Assembly: GCF_003316845.1 (NCBI RefSeq)
Contig: NZ_QMIK01000004.1
Coordinates: forward strand, 558,001 to 622,000
From: Cognataquiflexum aquatile
Lineage (GTDB): Bacteria > Bacteroidota > Bacteroidia > Cytophagales > Cyclobacteriaceae
Length of the DNA stretch: 64,000 nt
Direction: 5' to 3'
The notes under the pieces were generated by a model. The model did no database searches. It was given only the letters and a program-made list of their open reading frames with translations, and had not been told where the DNA came from. The position numbers and the translations under genes are program-made. Positions 34,642 to 42,877 of the stretch are shown in pieces (the stretch's first letter is position 1; each line of letters opens with the position of its first letter).

Positions 34642-36369
34642 ATGTTTCCAATCAGACCTGGTCAGTATAGACACCTGCAGCCACAATACCAAAAGGTAGC
34701 CCCTCCTGATTTGACTTCAGGCTTGGACTTTTCGTCCGATCCCGGAGTCTATTCCAATGCAAGACTCAAGTACATTGAGGCAGGCTTGGAGCCCTTTTCC
34801 GGAGAATTGACAGATGCCCATTTGGTACATTTTCTCAAGAGAACCCGATTTGGTGCAACATTGGAAGAATTGAGGGGATTGAGAGGAAAATCTCTCGACA
34901 TCATCATTTCTGGGTCATTGGCATCCTTTACGCCTTTTACTGAACCTGTCAATAACTACAATAAAGTAAGTGAAAACAAGATTGACCCTGATGTTCCTTT
35001 GGGTGAAACCTTCGTTCAGGCCAAGTTTAACCAGGAATTTGAAGGGGACAGGATTGTGGCGCTTAAAGCCTGGATGATCGGGAGGATCTTAGGCTCGAGC
35101 AGTGGGATTCAGGAAAAGATGGTGCTTTTTTGGTGGAATTTTCTTCCTATCAAAATGTGGCAGGTTTTTGTGGCTAAGTCTTGCTATCGCTACATCAACA
35201 TGCTGCACAGCAATGCTTTGGGCAATTTCAAAACCATGATCCGTGACCTGACGATAGATCCTGCCATGCTGGTTTTTTTGAGTGGGGCGTTCAACAACAA
35301 GGAAACTCCCGATGAAAACTTTGCACGGGAATTACAGGAACTCTTTTGTATAGGAAAAGGGAAAGATGCGGGATATAAAGAACAGGATGTGCAATCCGCA
35401 GCAAGGGTGCTGACAGGTTGGACGGTCAATTGGGAAAGTATCCATTCTAACGGAGAACCCCAATCCTATTTCAACCCAGAAATGCACCATCTCGGCAACA
35501 AGCAATTTTCGTCCTTTTATGGAAATAAAGTAATTACCGGTAAAGCAGGGGAGGAAGGTGCCGGAGAATTGGATGAAATGTTGGACATGATTTTTGCTAC
35601 CAATGAATCCGCCAAGCATCTTGCCCGCAAGCTTTATACCTTCTTCGTGGCAAGTGAAATCACAGAGTCGGCTGAAGTCAATGTCATTACACCTTTGGCC
35701 GCCATTATCAGGCAAAACAATTACAATATTTTACCGGCTTTGAGAGTGCTGTTTTCTTCGGCCCATTTTTACCATCCCGAAATTATTGGCGCCCTGATCA
35801 AAAGCCCTTTTGATTTTATTTTGGGACTTTGGAGAAATTTTGATATGCCTGTAGCCGAAAGCGCGATGGCAGAAAAGGATTTTTATTCAGCCATCCTATG
35901 GGATATGAGCGGAATGGGAATGGAAGCAGGAGAACCTCCCAATGTAGCCGGATGGACTCCCTATTACCAGGCTCCCCAATATGATAAGATATGGATCAAC
36001 ACCCATACTATCCTTAAGAGAGCGATAGGTTCAGATTCCATGATATTTTGGGGGTATTGGATTTCAAATTCGGTCAATATTGAAGCAGACCTTTTGGCAT
36101 ATGTCAAAGGATTCACTGTTCCGGAGGATCCAAATTTGTTGATCAAAGAATTTGCCTTGATCAACCTTGGATTGGAATTGTCCCAAACCCAGATTGACCT
36201 TGCCAAAAAGATTTTGCTCAATGGACAAGATCAGGACTATTATTGGTCAGGTGCCTGGCTGACATACATGGCTTCGCCCAATGACCAAGAAAGTGCCACA
36301 ATCGTGACAAACAGACTCAAACCTGCTTTCCAGCTTTTACTGCAGATGGGAGAAGCGCAACTGATGTAA
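34642..36369 (+). CDS. DUF1800 family protein
   Basis: 575 residues. HFLKRTRFGATLEELRGL, FWWNFLPIKM, NFARELQELFCIGKG, DVQSAARVLTGWTV and the C-terminal EPPNVAGWTPY are diagnostic DUF1800 motifs. Members are nearly always encoded next to a DUF1501 gene, as here, with 5 bp between stop and start. The pair is common in Bacteroidota and Planctomycetota, is exported, and its biochemical function is not established. No signal peptide is obvious in this start; MFPIRPGQY leads straight into the mature-like sequence. Confidence 0.93.
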   Translation: MFPIRPGQYRHLQPQYQKVAPPDLTSGLDFSSDPGVYSNARLKYIEAGLEPFSGELTDAHLVHFLKRTRFGATLEELRGLRGKSLDIIISGSLASFTPFTEPVNNYNKVSENKIDPDVPLGETFVQAKFNQEFEGDRIVALKAWMIGRILGSSSGIQEKMVLFWWNFLPIKMWQVFVAKSCYRYINMLHSNALGNFKTMIRDLTIDPAMLVFLSGAFNNKETPDENFARELQELFCIGKGKDAGYKEQDVQSAARVLTGWTVNWESIHSNGEPQSYFNPEMHHLGNKQFSSFYGNKVITGKAGEEGAGELDEMLDMIFATNESAKHLARKLYTFFVASEITESAEVNVITPLAAIIRQNNYNILPALRVLFSSAHFYHPEIIGALIKSPFDFILGLWRNFDMPVAESAMAEKDFYSAILWDMSGMGMEAGEPPNVAGWTPYYQAPQYDKIWINTHTILKRAIGSDSMIFWGYWISNSVNIEADLLAYVKGFTVPEDPNLLIKEFALINLGLELSQTQIDLAKKILLNGQDQDYYWSGAWLTYMASPNDQESATIVTNRLKPAFQLLLQMGEAQLM

Positions 36370-36374
36370 TTTTT

Positions 36375-37925
36375 ATGAAAAGAAGGTCATTTATAAAACA
36401 CGCCGCTCACAGTCTTGCCATCCCCAGTTTTTTGGGAGCGATGAGCAACAATAGCTTTGGACAGACGCTTGAAAAATTTTTGCATTTAGCCAATGAATCC
36501 AACCGAGCTTTGGTCCTGATCTACCTCGAGGGAGGAAACGATGGATTGAATACGGTGATTCCTTTGGCACATCTGAGTCAGCTTAATAAAGTAAGGCCAC
36601 ATGTGGTGCTTCCGGACAGCAGTATTCTTCCTGTCAAAGGGGCTGATTTTGGATTGCATCCCTCGCTTCCGGGTTTCCAGTCCCTGTATGAGGAAGGACG
36701 GTTACAGGTATTGCATTCGGTCGGTTATCCGGAGCAGAATTTTTCACATTTCCGGTCGACAGACATTTGGATGAGTGGATCTGATGCCAACGAGTTGGTC
36801 ACCTCCGGGTGGACAGGAAGGTATTTGGAAGCAACCCATCCGCAATATCCTGAGGCTTATCCCAATGGGGAAAACCCGGATCCTTTGGCAGTGGAGATTG
36901 GATATGGTTCTTCCATGCTTTTTCAGGGAGAAAAGGCCGGGTTCAGCATGATCATCAACAATACCAACCAGTTTTATCAATTGCTGAACAATGAATTGGA
37001 TGAAACCCCGGACACACCTGCAGGTGAAAAATTAAGATATATTAGGCTGATTGCCCAGCAATCGCAAAAATATGGGAAAGTGGTCAGGAGCGCTGCTCAG
37101 AAGGTAACTCAACAGAAAATATATCCTGACACCAGGTTAGGCAATCAGCTTAGGATTGTTTCAAGGTTGATCGCAGGTGGGTTGAAAACACCGCTGTACT
37201 TGGTCCGGATGGGTGGATTTGATACCCATGACAATCAGGTAGACGGAGGAGACCGTACCAAAGGCAATCACGCCAATTTGCTGAAAGACCTTAACGATGC
37301 TGTGATGGCATTTATGAATGACCTGGAGTTTTTGGGAAGTGCCGATAGGGTGATGGGAATGACTTTCTCCGAATTTGGAAGAAGGATCGTGTCCAATTCC
37401 AGTGGAGGTACAGACCACGGTGCTTCGGCCCCGCTGTTTATTTTTGGCAATATGTCTTATGGAGGATTTAAGGGCAAGGCTCCTTTGATCACAGGTTCAG
37501 AAGAGTATCGCGACAATATCCCCATGCAGCATGATTTCAGGCAGGTATATAGTTCCTTGCTCACGCAATGGTTTGGTACAGATTCTTCAATCAACAAGTC
37601 CGTGATGATGGGGAGTTTTGATGAAGTTCCTGTGGTAAAAAATGCACTCATTACGTCCATCAGCCAAGAAGAACCAAGCAATCTCAAGGTTTATCCAAAT
37701 CCAATTCGGGATTTTGCCACGGTTAAGTTTGATGTCTTTTCAGGAAATATCCGGATTGACATCATTGATAGCCAAGGCAGGGATGTTTCCAAGGTTTATG
37801 AAGGAACGGTCCAAAACAGGCAGTTCAATCAGGTAGTTGATTTTTCTATCTATCCTCCCGGAAGGTATATCCTCAGAGTAATGGATGGTTATAGGAGGTC
37901 AACGACACATTTGATCAAGTTATAA
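36375..37925 (+). CDS. DUF1501 family protein with type IX secretion sorting domain
   Basis: 516 residues. The start MKRRSFIKHAAHSLAIPSF is a twin-arginine-like signal (RRSFIK). LIYLEGGNDGLNTVIPL, SHFRSTDIWMSGS, GFDTHDNQ and MTFSEFGRRIVSNSSGGTDHGASAPLF are DUF1501 (sulfatase-like fold) motifs at about 45-345. The last ~85 residues (SNLKVYPNPIRDFATVKFDV ... GRYILRVMDG, then a short basic end) are a type A T9SS C-terminal domain, so the protein is exported and then anchored or secreted by T9SS. Partner of the upstream DUF1800 protein. Confidence 0.94.
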   Translation: MKRRSFIKHAAHSLAIPSFLGAMSNNSFGQTLEKFLHLANESNRALVLIYLEGGNDGLNTVIPLAHLSQLNKVRPHVVLPDSSILPVKGADFGLHPSLPGFQSLYEEGRLQVLHSVGYPEQNFSHFRSTDIWMSGSDANELVTSGWTGRYLEATHPQYPEAYPNGENPDPLAVEIGYGSSMLFQGEKAGFSMIINNTNQFYQLLNNELDETPDTPAGEKLRYIRLIAQQSQKYGKVVRSAAQKVTQQKIYPDTRLGNQLRIVSRLIAGGLKTPLYLVRMGGFDTHDNQVDGGDRTKGNHANLLKDLNDAVMAFMNDLEFLGSADRVMGMTFSEFGRRIVSNSSGGTDHGASAPLFIFGNMSYGGFKGKAPLITGSEEYRDNIPMQHDFRQVYSSLLTQWFGTDSSINKSVMMGSFDEVPVVKNALITSISQEEPSNLKVYPNPIRDFATVKFDVFSGNIRIDIIDSQGRDVSKVYEGTVQNRQFNQVVDFSIYPPGRYILRVMDGYRRSTTHLIKL

Positions 37926-38007
37926 ATGGAACAGGGAATTGGAAAGCACTTCCCTCATTCATTTTTTGAATAATATTTAGTGGTTTTTTGGTTAGTTAGA
38001 CAGAAAA

Positions 38008-38037
38008 GAGCCGGCGTTGTGGCTGGCTCCTTTTTTC
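38008..38037 (+). terminator. Terminator after the DUF1800-DUF1501 operon
   Basis: GAGCCGGC (38008) pairs with GCTGGCTC (one G.T pair) across a GTTGTG loop, followed by a T-run. A related hairpin GGAGTCAG / CTGGCTCC with TTTCTTTTTT lies at 38136-38172, and both are preceded by similar TTGGTTAGTT sequence. Confidence 0.85.
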
Positions 38038-38148
38038 TTCTTTGACAAGATCACGAAAGGATACAGAGCAAGATGAACATCCAGGGCTTCGTATCTTTCA
38101 AAACAATGGTTATTTTTTTATTGGTTAGTTTGGTTAGAAGGAGTCAGT

Positions 38149-38290
38149 TGGGAGGCTGGCTCCTTTCTTTTTTGCCTCGGTCAGTGTCGTCATTGACTGG
38201 TTGAAGGTTTTAAACCGCTTTATCCAAATGTTTGTCCAGAATTTCCCTGATATTTCCTGAGGGTCTTTCTGCAGATGGATCAATGATTTT
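38149..38290 (-). repeat. Left copy of a 142-bp direct duplication
   Basis: Matches 38951-39092 with two differences counted by eye, at a constant offset of 802 bp. It contains the last 26 codons of the TlpA-like gene plus its downstream REP hairpin, now separated from the gene by the transposase unit. Confidence 0.92.
38178..38199. repeat. REP-like hairpin 1
   Basis: GGTCAGTG TCGT CATTGACT, 7-8-bp stem with G.T pairs and tetraloop; lies within the left duplicate. Confidence 0.7.
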
Positions 38291-38296
38291 GAGCCT

Positions 38297-38318
38297 AAGT
38301 CAGTGTCTCCACTGACTT
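38297..38318. repeat. REP-like hairpin 2, downstream end of the transposase unit
   Basis: AAGTCAGTG TCTC CACTGACTT, perfect 9-bp stem with the same GTCAGTG core. Confidence 0.85.
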
Positions 38319-38367
38319 CTTTCTCATTTTTATTTCATTAGAGTAAATATGAAACTGAAAAAACCAT

Positions 38368-38889
38368 TCATAATCTCTCACCAATATGGGTAAGAAATCC
38401 AAATTCATCTTTTCCTGTTTCATAAAAATATGCTGAAGAGAATGTATAATTTATTGGACTTGCAGCTAGCATCCATTTTCCATTACATGGGTTATTGTAT
38501 ATGTAATTTAGCTTTTGAATAACTACTGAAGGTGTATATACCTCAGTAGCCAAGGAATTTCGTTGCCAAAACTGAAAATCTCTATTGAAACTATTGACTG
38601 CAAATGACTTTAAATCATTTGGAGAATTTTTTCTTAAGTCTTTTTGAATCAAATGACTGGTATATTTCATGAAACTTGCATGAGGCATTTCTTTCCCGTT
38701 TTGTTCTAAAAATTCCCAAATTATGTGAATATGATTTGGCATGATTACAAAGGCATAGACTTTTAATTTTCCTGCATTTACCAAATACGCTAAACTCTGT
38801 ATAAGAATTGATTTGTGTTTATCAGGGAGCAACAACAGCTTCCAATCAAGGATAGTAGCAGTGAAGAAGTATACTTTGTCTAATTCCAT
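38368..38889 (-). CDS. REP-associated tyrosine transposase (RAYT), Y1 HUH family
   Basis: 173 residues. The HUH metal motif is His53-x-His55 in YAFVIMPNHIHIIW and the catalytic Tyr is Tyr129 in LNYIYNNPCNGKW; WQRNSLATEVY lies between. This is the domesticated RAYT/TnpA_REP type rather than a classical IS200 transposase. The unit is bounded by hairpins with the same GTCAGTG core at 38297 and 38921, the expected arrangement REP-RAYT-REP. RAYTs nick and move REP palindromes and are usually single-copy. The whole unit (38291-38950) sits between two 142-bp direct repeats. Confidence 0.92.
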   Translation of the reverse strand: MELDKVYFFTATILDWKLLLLPDKHKSILIQSLAYLVNAGKLKVYAFVIMPNHIHIIWEFLEQNGKEMPHASFMKYTSHLIQKDLRKNSPNDLKSFAVNSFNRDFQFWQRNSLATEVYTPSVVIQKLNYIYNNPCNGKWMLAASPINYTFSSAYFYETGKDEFGFLTHIGERL

Positions 38890-38920
38890 TTAGCTGGATT
38901 AAAGAGTTTAGTTTAATTGG

Positions 38921-38944
38921 AATGTCAGTGAAGACACTGACATT
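38921..38944. repeat. REP-like hairpin 3, upstream end of the transposase unit
   Basis: AATGTCAGTG AAGA CACTGACATT, perfect 10-bp stem with the GTCAGTG core. Confidence 0.85.
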
Positions 38945-38950
38945 GGCAAA

Positions 38951-39092
38951 TGGGAGGCTGGCTCCCTTCTTTTTTGCCTCGGTCAGTGTCGTCATTGACT
39001 GGTTGAAGGTTTTAAACCGCTTTATCCAAATGTTTGTCCAGAATTTCCCTGATATTTCCTGAGGGTCTTTCCGCAGATGGATCAATGATTTT
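38951..39092 (-). repeat. Right copy of the 142-bp direct duplication
   Basis: Partner of 38149-38290. It contains REP-like hairpin 4 (38980-39001) and the true 3' end of the TlpA-like gene (to 39012). Confidence 0.92.
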
Positions 39093-40421
39093 CCCCTCTT
39101 TGTCCAAAAGCAAAAACCTTGGAATCGCATTCACCATAAAGAATTGGGCAAGTTCAGATTGCCATGCATTGGAGGCAAACCACTGCAAACCTTCCATTTT
39201 TTTGTTCTTCACCATTTTTTCCCAAGGTTCGCGCGTATCATCAATAGACACTGTGAGGAAAGCGACAGGCTTGTCTTTATATTCCTCTTTCACTTTATCC
39301 CAATTGGGATGCTCGGCGATGCAGGGACCGCACCATGTCGCCCAAATGTCGATATAGACCAATTGTCCTTTTAAGTCACTCAGCTTGACAGAATCCCCTT
39401 TGATATCAGTAAATGTAAAATCAGGAACTGTTTTTCCGGGACTGATAGGTTCCCACTTGGCTTTGAGTTTTTCTACCTTTTCGGCAAATTTTGGCGTGGT
39501 GTTTTCAGCCAAAAACTTGCTGTACATTTCTTCCACATGTACCGGTCCACGATATTCAAGGGTAGATTTCAAGGTTTCAAATTTCAATTGGTCTTTGATT
39601 GTAGGATCTTTGATCAATGAATCAATGGCAATCCAACTCACTTTTTCATAAGCTAAGGTAGTATCCGCTTTCATCAATTCACCTGCCAATGCTCCGATCC
39701 GTTGGTCAAGCAGGTTTCTATATGGAGCCACACCAAGAAGTTCTTTTCGGTCCAAAGGCAATTCTTTCAATTTTCTTTTGGTCTCTTCTACCGGGAAGTC
39801 CACAGAATCCTGCGGGATTTTATTGATAAAGGAATGATACATTGGGTACAACTGATCCATAAACATGCTTTGGTAGGTAAAGTAAGATTCCTCCATTGCC
39901 GAAAAAACCGAGTCAATGCCTTCTCCCATGATCAGAGAATCATAATTTGTCTTGACAATTGAAATGAGACTGTCTTTTTTTGAAAAATAGGCATCCTTTT
40001 TCAAGGCCATGATTTCCATAAAATTTTCAAGTCCACTTTCGTTGATGGCTTTGAATTTTTTACGCAAATAGGCATTTTCTTTGGCTTTATCGCCTGATGC
40101 TATAAAAGTCTTCGCAAACTCCTTGACATCGCCACTGACATGTATACTGTCCCCGGGATCCAGATAAAGACTAAATCTCAAATCTCCATTGGTAAGCATA
40201 AACATACCTGATTCTGGATAATCAAATTTTAATTGAAAAGAACCATCAGATTCCACTGAATCTTTTGCTAAATCTTCATCCAAACTCACGACAATGACCG
40301 CAAATTCCGAATTGTCCAGTTTTCCATAGATTTTGATACTGTTGTCGATGACTTCTGGTTTTTGGCTGCATGCAAACAATAGCAAGCTCGCTGCCAATAC
40401 GGATAGACTTAGGTTTTTCAT
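39012..40421 (-). CDS. TlpA-like thioredoxin-fold lipoprotein with DUF4369-like N-terminus, paralogue 1
   Basis: 469 residues. Lipobox LLFACS (Cys18). The N-terminal domain to about residue 110 (IYGKLDNSEFAVIVV, DGSFQLKFDYPESGMF, DPGDSIHVSGD) is of the DUF4369 type. A helical region of about 110-325 follows. The C-terminal AhpC/TSA-redoxin domain has VPDFTFTDIKGDSVKLSDL and the active site ATWCGPC (Cys364, Cys367). Such proteins reduce or isomerise disulfides in the periplasm. The last ~135 codons are almost identical in DNA to the paralogue upstream, while the rest is clearly diverged. Confidence 0.93.
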   Translation of the reverse strand: MKNLSLSVLAASLLLFACSQKPEVIDNSIKIYGKLDNSEFAVIVVSLDEDLAKDSVESDGSFQLKFDYPESGMFMLTNGDLRFSLYLDPGDSIHVSGDVKEFAKTFIASGDKAKENAYLRKKFKAINESGLENFMEIMALKKDAYFSKKDSLISIVKTNYDSLIMGEGIDSVFSAMEESYFTYQSMFMDQLYPMYHSFINKIPQDSVDFPVEETKRKLKELPLDRKELLGVAPYRNLLDQRIGALAGELMKADTTLAYEKVSWIAIDSLIKDPTIKDQLKFETLKSTLEYRGPVHVEEMYSKFLAENTTPKFAEKVEKLKAKWEPISPGKTVPDFTFTDIKGDSVKLSDLKGQLVYIDIWATWCGPCIAEHPNWDKVKEEYKDKPVAFLTVSIDDTREPWEKMVKNKKMEGLQWFASNAWQSELAQFFMVNAIPRFLLLDKEGKIIDPSAERPSGNIREILDKHLDKAV

Positions 40422-40729
40422 TTGTTTGTGGTTTAGATGAAGGATAGACTTTGGAAATAAATTGACCTTAAATTCAAATCAATTGTATAAACTTAAAAGT
40501 ACATTATGATTTTTAGACAAAAAAATAAAACCACAGTTATCAAATAGAAAACATCAATATTTTATTAATATTTAACATTAAAGATTTTTATCCTGAAAAG
40601 AATTCCGAAAAAACCTTATTATCAATGAACCTATCTCATTTATTTTAATTTTATACTTTATTCTTCTTCAAATGATCGTTATCGGCTATACTGACCTTAA
40701 ACCCTTCAGCCAGGATCTACATTTGCAGA
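40422..40729 (-). other. 308-bp gap between the TlpA paralogues
   Basis: No gene. Contains the block at 40492-40517 that is conserved upstream of the second paralogue; the rest is AT-rich. Confidence 0.6.
40492..40517 (-). promoter_or_regulatory. Conserved promoter-like block, TlpA paralogue 1
   Basis: Minus strand TCATAATGTACTTTTAAG, about 71 bp before the start codon. It is nearly the same as the block at 42212 upstream of paralogue 2; TACTTTTA is one base from the -7 consensus. Confidence 0.5.
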
Positions 40730-42145
40730 TTAAACTAGTCCTGCCAAATGTTTGTCCAGAATTTCCCTGATTTTCCCTGAAGGTCTTTCCGCAGACGGAT
40801 CAATGATTTTCCCTTCTTTGTCCAAAAGCAAAAACCTTGGAATCGCATTCACCATAAAGAATTGGGCAAGTTCAGATTGCCATGCATTGGAGGCAAACCA
40901 CTGCAAACCTTCCATTTTTTTGTTCTTCACCATTTTTTCCCAAGGTTCGCGCGTATCATCAATAGACACTGTGAGGAAAGCGACAGGCTTGTCTTTGTAT
41001 TCCTCTTTCAATTTATCCCAATTAGGATGCTCGGCGATGCAGGGACCGCACCAAGTCGCCCAAATGTCGATATAGACCAATTGTCCTTTAAGGTCACTCA
41101 GCTTGACCGAATCACCTTTGATATCAGTAAAGGTAAAATCAGGAACAGGTTTTCCCGGTAAAATCGGATCCCATTTGGCCTTTACTTTTTCTAACCTTTT
41201 AACATATTTAGGAGTGGAATTTTCCGATATAAATTTGTTGTAAACTTCCTCTACTTGCAAAGGACCTCGATTTTCCATACTGCGCTTAATGAATCCATAT
41301 TTGAAAAAATCAACCATTTCCGGTACTTTAATCAATGAGTCTATGGCAATCCATTCAGCCATTTCAATGGCTGTAATAGAAGAATCCGCTTCCATGATTT
41401 CATTTGCCAAAGATTCAATCCGCCTATAAATCATATAAACATAAAACTCTACCCGAAGAAGCTCAGGATTATCCATTGGTAGGTTTTCTATTTTTTTGCG
41501 TATTTCTTCTATTGGAAAATCAACAGAATCCTGCGGAATTTTATTGGCCAAGGCATGGTACATGGGGTAAAGCTGGTCCATAAATATGTCCTGATATTGG
41601 AAAGAGGATTCCTCCCAAGATAGGAAGGCGGTGTCGATCCCTTCTTTACTTTTCAATTCCTCATAAAACGTTTTCGCTATGGAGATAATGCTGTCTTTTT
41701 TGTAGAAATAGGCATCTTTTTTCACTGCCATAAATACATAAGGATCGTATAGCCGGCTTTCATACAAGAAAAAATCCCTTTTATTCAAGTACTCATTTTC
41801 TTGGGCCATATCACCCGAGGCAGTGAAAGTCTGTTCAAATTCTTTGCTGTCGCCTGTGACGAAAATGCTGTCACCTGGATTGAGGTAGAGGCTAAATCTC
41901 AAATCCCCGTTCAGGATCGAATAAATCCCCGTTTCCTCATAGTCAAATGCCAACACAAAGCTTCCATCCGATTTTACAGAATCTTGGGTGATTTCTTCAT
42001 TGTTATGACTGACAATGATGACGGGGGATTCAGAATTTCCAAGCTTGCCGGCAATGGTGATGCTGTTGTCAATGACTTCAGGATTATTGCTGCAGGAAAA
42101 AAACAGGAGACTTGCCGCCAAAACAAATAGAAAGAGATTTTTCAT
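40730..42145 (-). CDS. TlpA-like thioredoxin-fold lipoprotein with DUF4369-like N-terminus, paralogue 2
   Basis: 471 residues with the same layout as the gene at 39012: lipobox LLFFSCS (Cys18), DUF4369-like domain, helical middle, redoxin domain with ATWCGPC. In the N-terminal and middle parts the two proteins differ at roughly half of the positions by eye, but from VPDFTFTDIKGDS to the end almost all residues agree. Tandem duplication followed by gene conversion of the 3' part is the simplest explanation. Own promoter block at 42212. Confidence 0.93.
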   Translation of the reverse strand: MKNLFLFVLAASLLFFSCSNNPEVIDNSITIAGKLGNSESPVIIVSHNNEEITQDSVKSDGSFVLAFDYEETGIYSILNGDLRFSLYLNPGDSIFVTGDSKEFEQTFTASGDMAQENEYLNKRDFFLYESRLYDPYVFMAVKKDAYFYKKDSIISIAKTFYEELKSKEGIDTAFLSWEESSFQYQDIFMDQLYPMYHALANKIPQDSVDFPIEEIRKKIENLPMDNPELLRVEFYVYMIYRRIESLANEIMEADSSITAIEMAEWIAIDSLIKVPEMVDFFKYGFIKRSMENRGPLQVEEVYNKFISENSTPKYVKRLEKVKAKWDPILPGKPVPDFTFTDIKGDSVKLSDLKGQLVYIDIWATWCGPCIAEHPNWDKLKEEYKDKPVAFLTVSIDDTREPWEKMVKNKKMEGLQWFASNAWQSELAQFFMVNAIPRFLLLDKEGKIIDPSAERPSGKIREILDKHLAGLV

Positions 42146-42211
42146 TGTAAATGTGGTATCAAGGAGATTGGAATAATGTAGGGATTTGATGCGTTTCCAA
42201 ACAGGTATTGA

Positions 42212-42237
42212 CCTAAAAGTATATTATGATCCTTAGA
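42212..42237 (-). promoter_or_regulatory. Conserved promoter-like block, TlpA paralogue 2
   Basis: Minus strand TCATAATATACTTTTAGG, about 67 bp before the start codon, matching the block upstream of paralogue 1 at the same distance. Confidence 0.5.
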
Positions 42238-42422
42238 TTAAAAAACAGGAGCATGGTAGTTCCTCTTTCAAACTGATCTTTTAAGAAAATTTAATCTAAA
42301 GTAAAAAAATCGAGTTACTTGCCCATTCAATCTCAAAGGGTAAAAAATACAGTGGAAATTACCTTCTTGGAAAAAAGAATGATAATAGTCCTCTGAGTAT
42401 ATGCATTGTAGAAAATTAGGGG

Positions 42423-42650
42423 TCAGATGCTTAATTTGAACTGGGCGAGCTTTTCTTCCTCGTACTTTTTGAGAACCTGGTTTAGGGAATCGAGGTAATC
42501 CGACAGGATTTTGTTATTGTCCAAAGCACTTTCAGCATCAGGAATTGTCACAGGCATTTCACCGATAAATTTTTCAAGTTCAGGTGCATACTCTTTGATC
42601 TTTAGGGTGGCAGCAAGGATTTCTGTGTGGAGTTGGGCTTCGGATTTCAT
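42423..42650 (-). CDS. Small helical protein of unknown function
   Basis: 75 residues, mostly helical and charged (TEILAATLKIKEYAPELEKFI then LDNNKILSDYLDSLNQVLKKYEEEKLAQF). No signal peptide. I do not recognise the family, but length, codon use and the position downstream of smc on the same strand make it a likely real gene. The gap to smc is about 230 bp, so co-transcription is uncertain. Confidence 0.65.
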   Translation of the reverse strand: MKSEAQLHTEILAATLKIKEYAPELEKFIGEMPVTIPDAESALDNNKILSDYLDSLNQVLKKYEEEKLAQFKLSI

Positions 42651-42877
42651 ATCGTGCAGGAGTTTATATTGAATGGAATTTGCGGTTCGTGTTACAAAGA
42701 TCGGTCCTTAACAAACAGCAAGCCTAACACAAAAAGGAATGTGATTTATATTTTTTACAGGTTCTGCTCCTAATTTATCATCATTTTTTCCTGCCTTACT
42801 TGAAGGAAAAAAATGGAATTCAATTCAATGGTGACTCACATTTGTCGAAAATCTAACTTAATAAAAAATACAAATCC

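Larger units (their letters stand above)
37926..38367. other. 442-bp region with terminators, REP hairpins and the left 142-bp duplicate
   Basis: No intact gene. It holds the DUF1501 terminator (38008), a second similar hairpin (38136), and a copy of the 3' end of the TlpA gene (38149-38290). Confidence 0.7.
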
